A stretch of DNA of 64,000 bases, taken from assembly GCA_965248715.1 (NCBI GenBank), contig CBDFKB010000008.1, positions 1,832,782 through 1,896,781 of the forward strand. Direction: 5' to 3'. The stretch's first letter is position 1; each line of letters starts with the position of its first letter. The DNA comes from CBDFKB01 sp965248715 (GTDB taxonomy: Bacteria > Pseudomonadota > Alphaproteobacteria > Rhizobiales > Rhizobiaceae). Shown one piece after another: positions 61,546 to 64,000 of the stretch. The notes under the pieces were generated by a model, which was not told where the DNA came from, did no database searches, and worked only from the letters and a program-made list of their open reading frames with translations. The position numbers were made by a program, and so were the translations under genes.

Positions 61546-62013
61546 ATGTCGGCAAAGAAAATCTTGATCGTCGCCCACGCGCCATCGGCCAATACCCGGG
61601 CGTTGCTTGACGCGGTAATCGAAGGTGCTAACCACCCGGAAATCGGCGGCGTTACGATAGAAGCGCTAAGCCCCTTCGACACCACACCCGAACATGTTAA
61701 GAGCGCCGATGCGATCATTCTCGGCACAACCGAAAATCTCGGTTACATGAGCGGTGCGCTGAAGGATTTCTTCGACCGGATCTACTATCCCTGTGTGGAG
61801 GAAACCCAGGGCCTCGCCTACGCCTTGTACATCCGCGCCGGCCATGACGGTACCGGCACCAGGCGTGGCGTGGAAACGATTGCAACCGGGCTGCGCTGGC
61901 GCGCGGTGCATGATCCGGTGATCTGCCGTGGCGAATTTTCAGACGCATTCGCACCACGTTGCAAGAAGCTTGGTCAGTTGATGGCGGCCGGCCTCGAAGC
62001 CGGAATATTCTAG
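61546..62013 (+). CDS. Flavodoxin-like / NAD(P)H-dependent FMN reductase family protein
   Basis: A 155-residue flavodoxin-fold protein. KILIVAHAPSANTRALLDAVIEGA is the phosphate loop for FMN. ADAIILGTTENLGYMSGALKDFFDRIYYP is the second FMN loop, and GLAYALYIRAGHDGTGTRRGVETIATGL is the third, so it likely carries or reduces FMN. AGGAAAA lies before the ATG. Its TAG stop is inside palindrome P copy D, so the last codons are defined by a repeat. Confidence 0.85.
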   Translation: MSAKKILIVAHAPSANTRALLDAVIEGANHPEIGGVTIEALSPFDTTPEHVKSADAIILGTTENLGYMSGALKDFFDRIYYPCVEETQGLAYALYIRAGHDGTGTRRGVETIATGLRWRAVHDPVICRGEFSDAFAPRCKKLGQLMAAGLEAGIF

Positions 62014-62116
62014 AGCGTATTCCCGAAAAGTGTGTAGCGGTTTTCGGATAAGAATACGCGACAAAACAAACAGATAGCGCGACGAAGCGTATCCAACACT
62101 TGGTGACAAGCGCTAA
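62009..62116. repeat. Palindromic repeat family P, copy D
   Basis: About 108 bases. The part 62009-62076 is nearly identical, in reverse, to copy B upstream of mgtE; the whole aligns with copy C. The terminal stem GCGTATTC/GAATACGC encloses the conserved loop. It begins inside the stop codon of the flavodoxin-like gene. Confidence 0.88.
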
Positions 62117-62783
62117 ACAAATTTCCTTTGCCGCACCTGGATGCAAATGCAGCACGGGCGAGGTCCACAATAGTGGAGCTGGCATGCCACCAAGAGCCCC
62201 GTAGCTGGCGCTGGAAACAGCCTCCAGACGGTGTTATTGGCCCCGATTGTCGATACTTCAGCACCACATACGACCTAGCCTTCAATTGGTAATATAAACT
62301 TACCATATTGTCCAATGGATGTCACTTGGTGTCACTTATGGGTGCGCTTGGCGCTACCTACATTGGCGCGCGCGGGAGGATGGGGTACGGCGTTATCTTT
62401 GCAGCTGTTTATTAGGCGATGACGGTTGCATAGTTTGGGCGGAACGCTGCCGGGTGTTTTTTTGAAATTCGGGAGAAGCGATTGGCACAAGCAAGCATGG
62501 CCAGTTGGATAACAAAGCTCGTTTAAGGCATCGGTTCTGTTGCCTACAGCATCAAGGACAACGGTTTTTCAAGCAGTTTGATTTCAGTTGGTTAGCCGTC
62601 GCAAAAACCATCCAGACCGTGTGGAAACACCTTTTGAGATGACCAATTTAATATTGCGGCTGTTTATTTTCAGATATTGACCTTCATGCAAGATTTCGAT
62701 TTCAATTGTCATGATTACGCGATACCGGGCGGTATTTGGGTTTTATCGATTGATATTGACTGATTTTGGCCAATGGCGCCTCC
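62117..62783. other. Gene-free stretch before the IS1182-type transposase
   Basis: About 670 bases with no gene or clear signal. The end of the IS element should lie in the last 150 bases, but its terminal inverted repeat cannot be fixed because the other end is outside the window. Confidence 0.45.
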
Positions 62784-64000
62784 TCAAGCCCGTATTGCCA
62801 CCATCAATCCTTTTACCCCGACGAGATTGAGCGCCCGGCGGATGTTGTAGGCCAATGCGGTAAGCGAGAACTCGGCGCGGACGTTTTCCAGACGTCGCAT
62901 CAGGAATGCACCCTGACCCATCCATTGTTTGATCGAACCAAAGGGATGTTCAACGCTGTTGCGGCGCTCGTTCATTATTTCGGGCTGGGCTTTCACGCGC
63001 ACTGCCATACGATCCAGAACCGCTTCATTTTCCAGTCGAGATACCCGTCGAAAACTCTTTGTGCATTTTGCTTTCAGATTACAGGTACGGCAGGCCTTGC
63101 GGTTACAATAATCAATCTTCCTGTTGCCTCGCACTTTGCTTTCATACATTGGCAAAAGAACCGCACCTGCCGGGCAGATATACTGGTTCTTGTCCGCATC
63201 ATAGCTAAACACATCCTTGGCAAACAAACCTTCGCGCACCGCTGAACCACGCTGCGGTTTGGCCACAAAGGGTACAAGCCCGGCTTTCTCACAATCCTCG
63301 ATATCTTCAATCTTGAAGTAGCCCCGGTCAGCCACAACATTGATTTCTTCAACACCAAGGATCGTGCGGGCTGGTTCCGCCGTTTTGGCCAGCAGGCCCA
63401 GATCGCCAACCTGTGTACAAACTTCTTGCGCGACGATCAGCTTGTGTTTGCAATCAACTGCAATCTGCACATTGTAACTAACGCCTGCCTTGGACTTGCC
63501 CGCTTGATACCGGCTGTCCGGGTCGCTCAGCGATATCTGGCTTTCGCCATTGCACTCCATTTCGCCAAGCAGGGCCTTGTGGCGGCCTTGCCTGGCCTGA
63601 AGTTTGGCGATCTTTTCACCAAGCTTGGGATCACCACCTGAAGGGCGTGAGCCATCCTCGCCATTATCGCCGTCATCCATATCACTCAGATATGCGGCCA
63701 GACGCTCGTCTGCCTCTTTGATGGTTTTGGTCAATCCGGTTTTGGTAAAGTTCTTGTCCTTGGCGTTCACAGCCTTGATCCGGGTTCCATCAACGGCCAG
63801 CAATTCCCGGCCAAACAGATCAAGTTGGCGACACAATAACACAAACTCCCGGAACACATGTTTGAAGGCCGCCCGGTTATCGCGTCGGAAATCAGCAATC
63901 GTTTTGAAGTCTGGCTTCAAATGCCGCAACAGCCAGATCACTTCAATATTGCGGTAGCACTCCACCTCCAACCGGCGGCTTGAGCGCACCCGGTTGAGAT
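62784..64000 (-). mobile_element. IS1182-family transposase gene, 5' end beyond the window
   Basis: At least 405 residues of a DDE transposase. The frame stays open to the window edge (LNRVRSSRRLEVECYRNIEVIWLL), so the start is outside. LLAVDGTRIKAVNAKDKNFT holds the first catalytic Asp, VVADRGYFKIEDIEDCEKAG the second, and MNERRNSVEHPFGSIKQWMGQGAFLMRRLENVRAEFSLTALAYNIRRAL the catalytic Glu and tail. A CxxC-rich insert (CNRKACRTCNLKAKCTKSF) is typical of the family. The visible frame is intact, so the element may be functional. Confidence 0.92.

Overview
The window is chromosomal DNA from an alphaproteobacterium, most likely Hyphomicrobiales (Rhizobiales) or a close relative. The evidence is a DUF2865 protein, a DUF6105-like protein, the alphaproteobacterial pyrB-pyrC' pair with a metal-site-less dihydroorotase, a class II ribonucleotide reductase and palindromic intergenic repeats of a type common in Rhizobiales. 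Most genes have moderately high GC. One block (about 31.9-35.3 kb) is clearly AT-rich.

Layout. 1-1926: end of an exopolysaccharide/O-antigen locus (sugar transferase, polymerase/ligase). 2046-2294: a MITE-like hairpin and tRNA-Asn. 2427-7756 (minus): a ring-cleaving dioxygenase, a PLP dehydratase and an arsenosugar-type cluster (radical SAM ArsS, MTA phosphorylase-like enzyme, two small glycosyltransferases). 7757-9066: repeat-rich gap with a decayed IS5-family element. 9067-14652: SDR protein, DUF2865 protein, gltX, MFS transporter, methyltransferase. 14677-17739: repeats with a copy of the nadE 3' end, ArsR-rhodanese regulator, sterol-desaturase-family protein, PhnD-like protein. 17791-23664: nadE, marC, mgtE, an FMN-dependent hydroxyacid dehydrogenase and a c'-type cytochrome. 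23805-28569: leucine/isovalerate catabolism (MCC alpha and beta subunits, HMG-CoA lyase) with a small unknown gene between the MCC subunits. 30123-31368: gatC, unknown secreted protein, GNAT and gatA, all joined by 4-base ATGA overlaps. 31.9-35.3 kb: three-gene AT-rich cassette (membrane protein, P-loop GTPase-like protein, tail-anchored protein). 35.4-43.98 kb: small lipoprotein, AsmA, metal-dependent hydrolase, ruvX, DUF6105-like, GlsB-like, AidB-like acyl-CoA dehydrogenase. 44.28-50.07 kb: pyrB-pyrC'-plsY, cysH, gpt, TetA-like MFS. 50.1-55.97 kb: metallophosphoesterase, IS110 remnant, GGDEF/EAL protein, XRE regulator, orphan LuxR-type receptor. 56.55-60.6 kb: nrdJ preceded by two NrdR-box-like sites. 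60.65-64 kb: alpha/beta hydrolase, flavodoxin-like protein, an IS1182-family transposase running off the window.

The best candidate for an undescribed system is the 32004-35200 cassette. Its genes are tightly spaced or overlapping, its base composition is foreign, mobile-element debris lies on both sides, and none of its proteins belongs to a family I can name. Next in interest are the arsenosugar cluster without a linked arsM, the fully coupled gatC-X-GNAT-gatA operon, a family of palindromes whose stems differ in a base-paired way, and a decayed copy of the nadE 3' end joined to a dispersed repeat.
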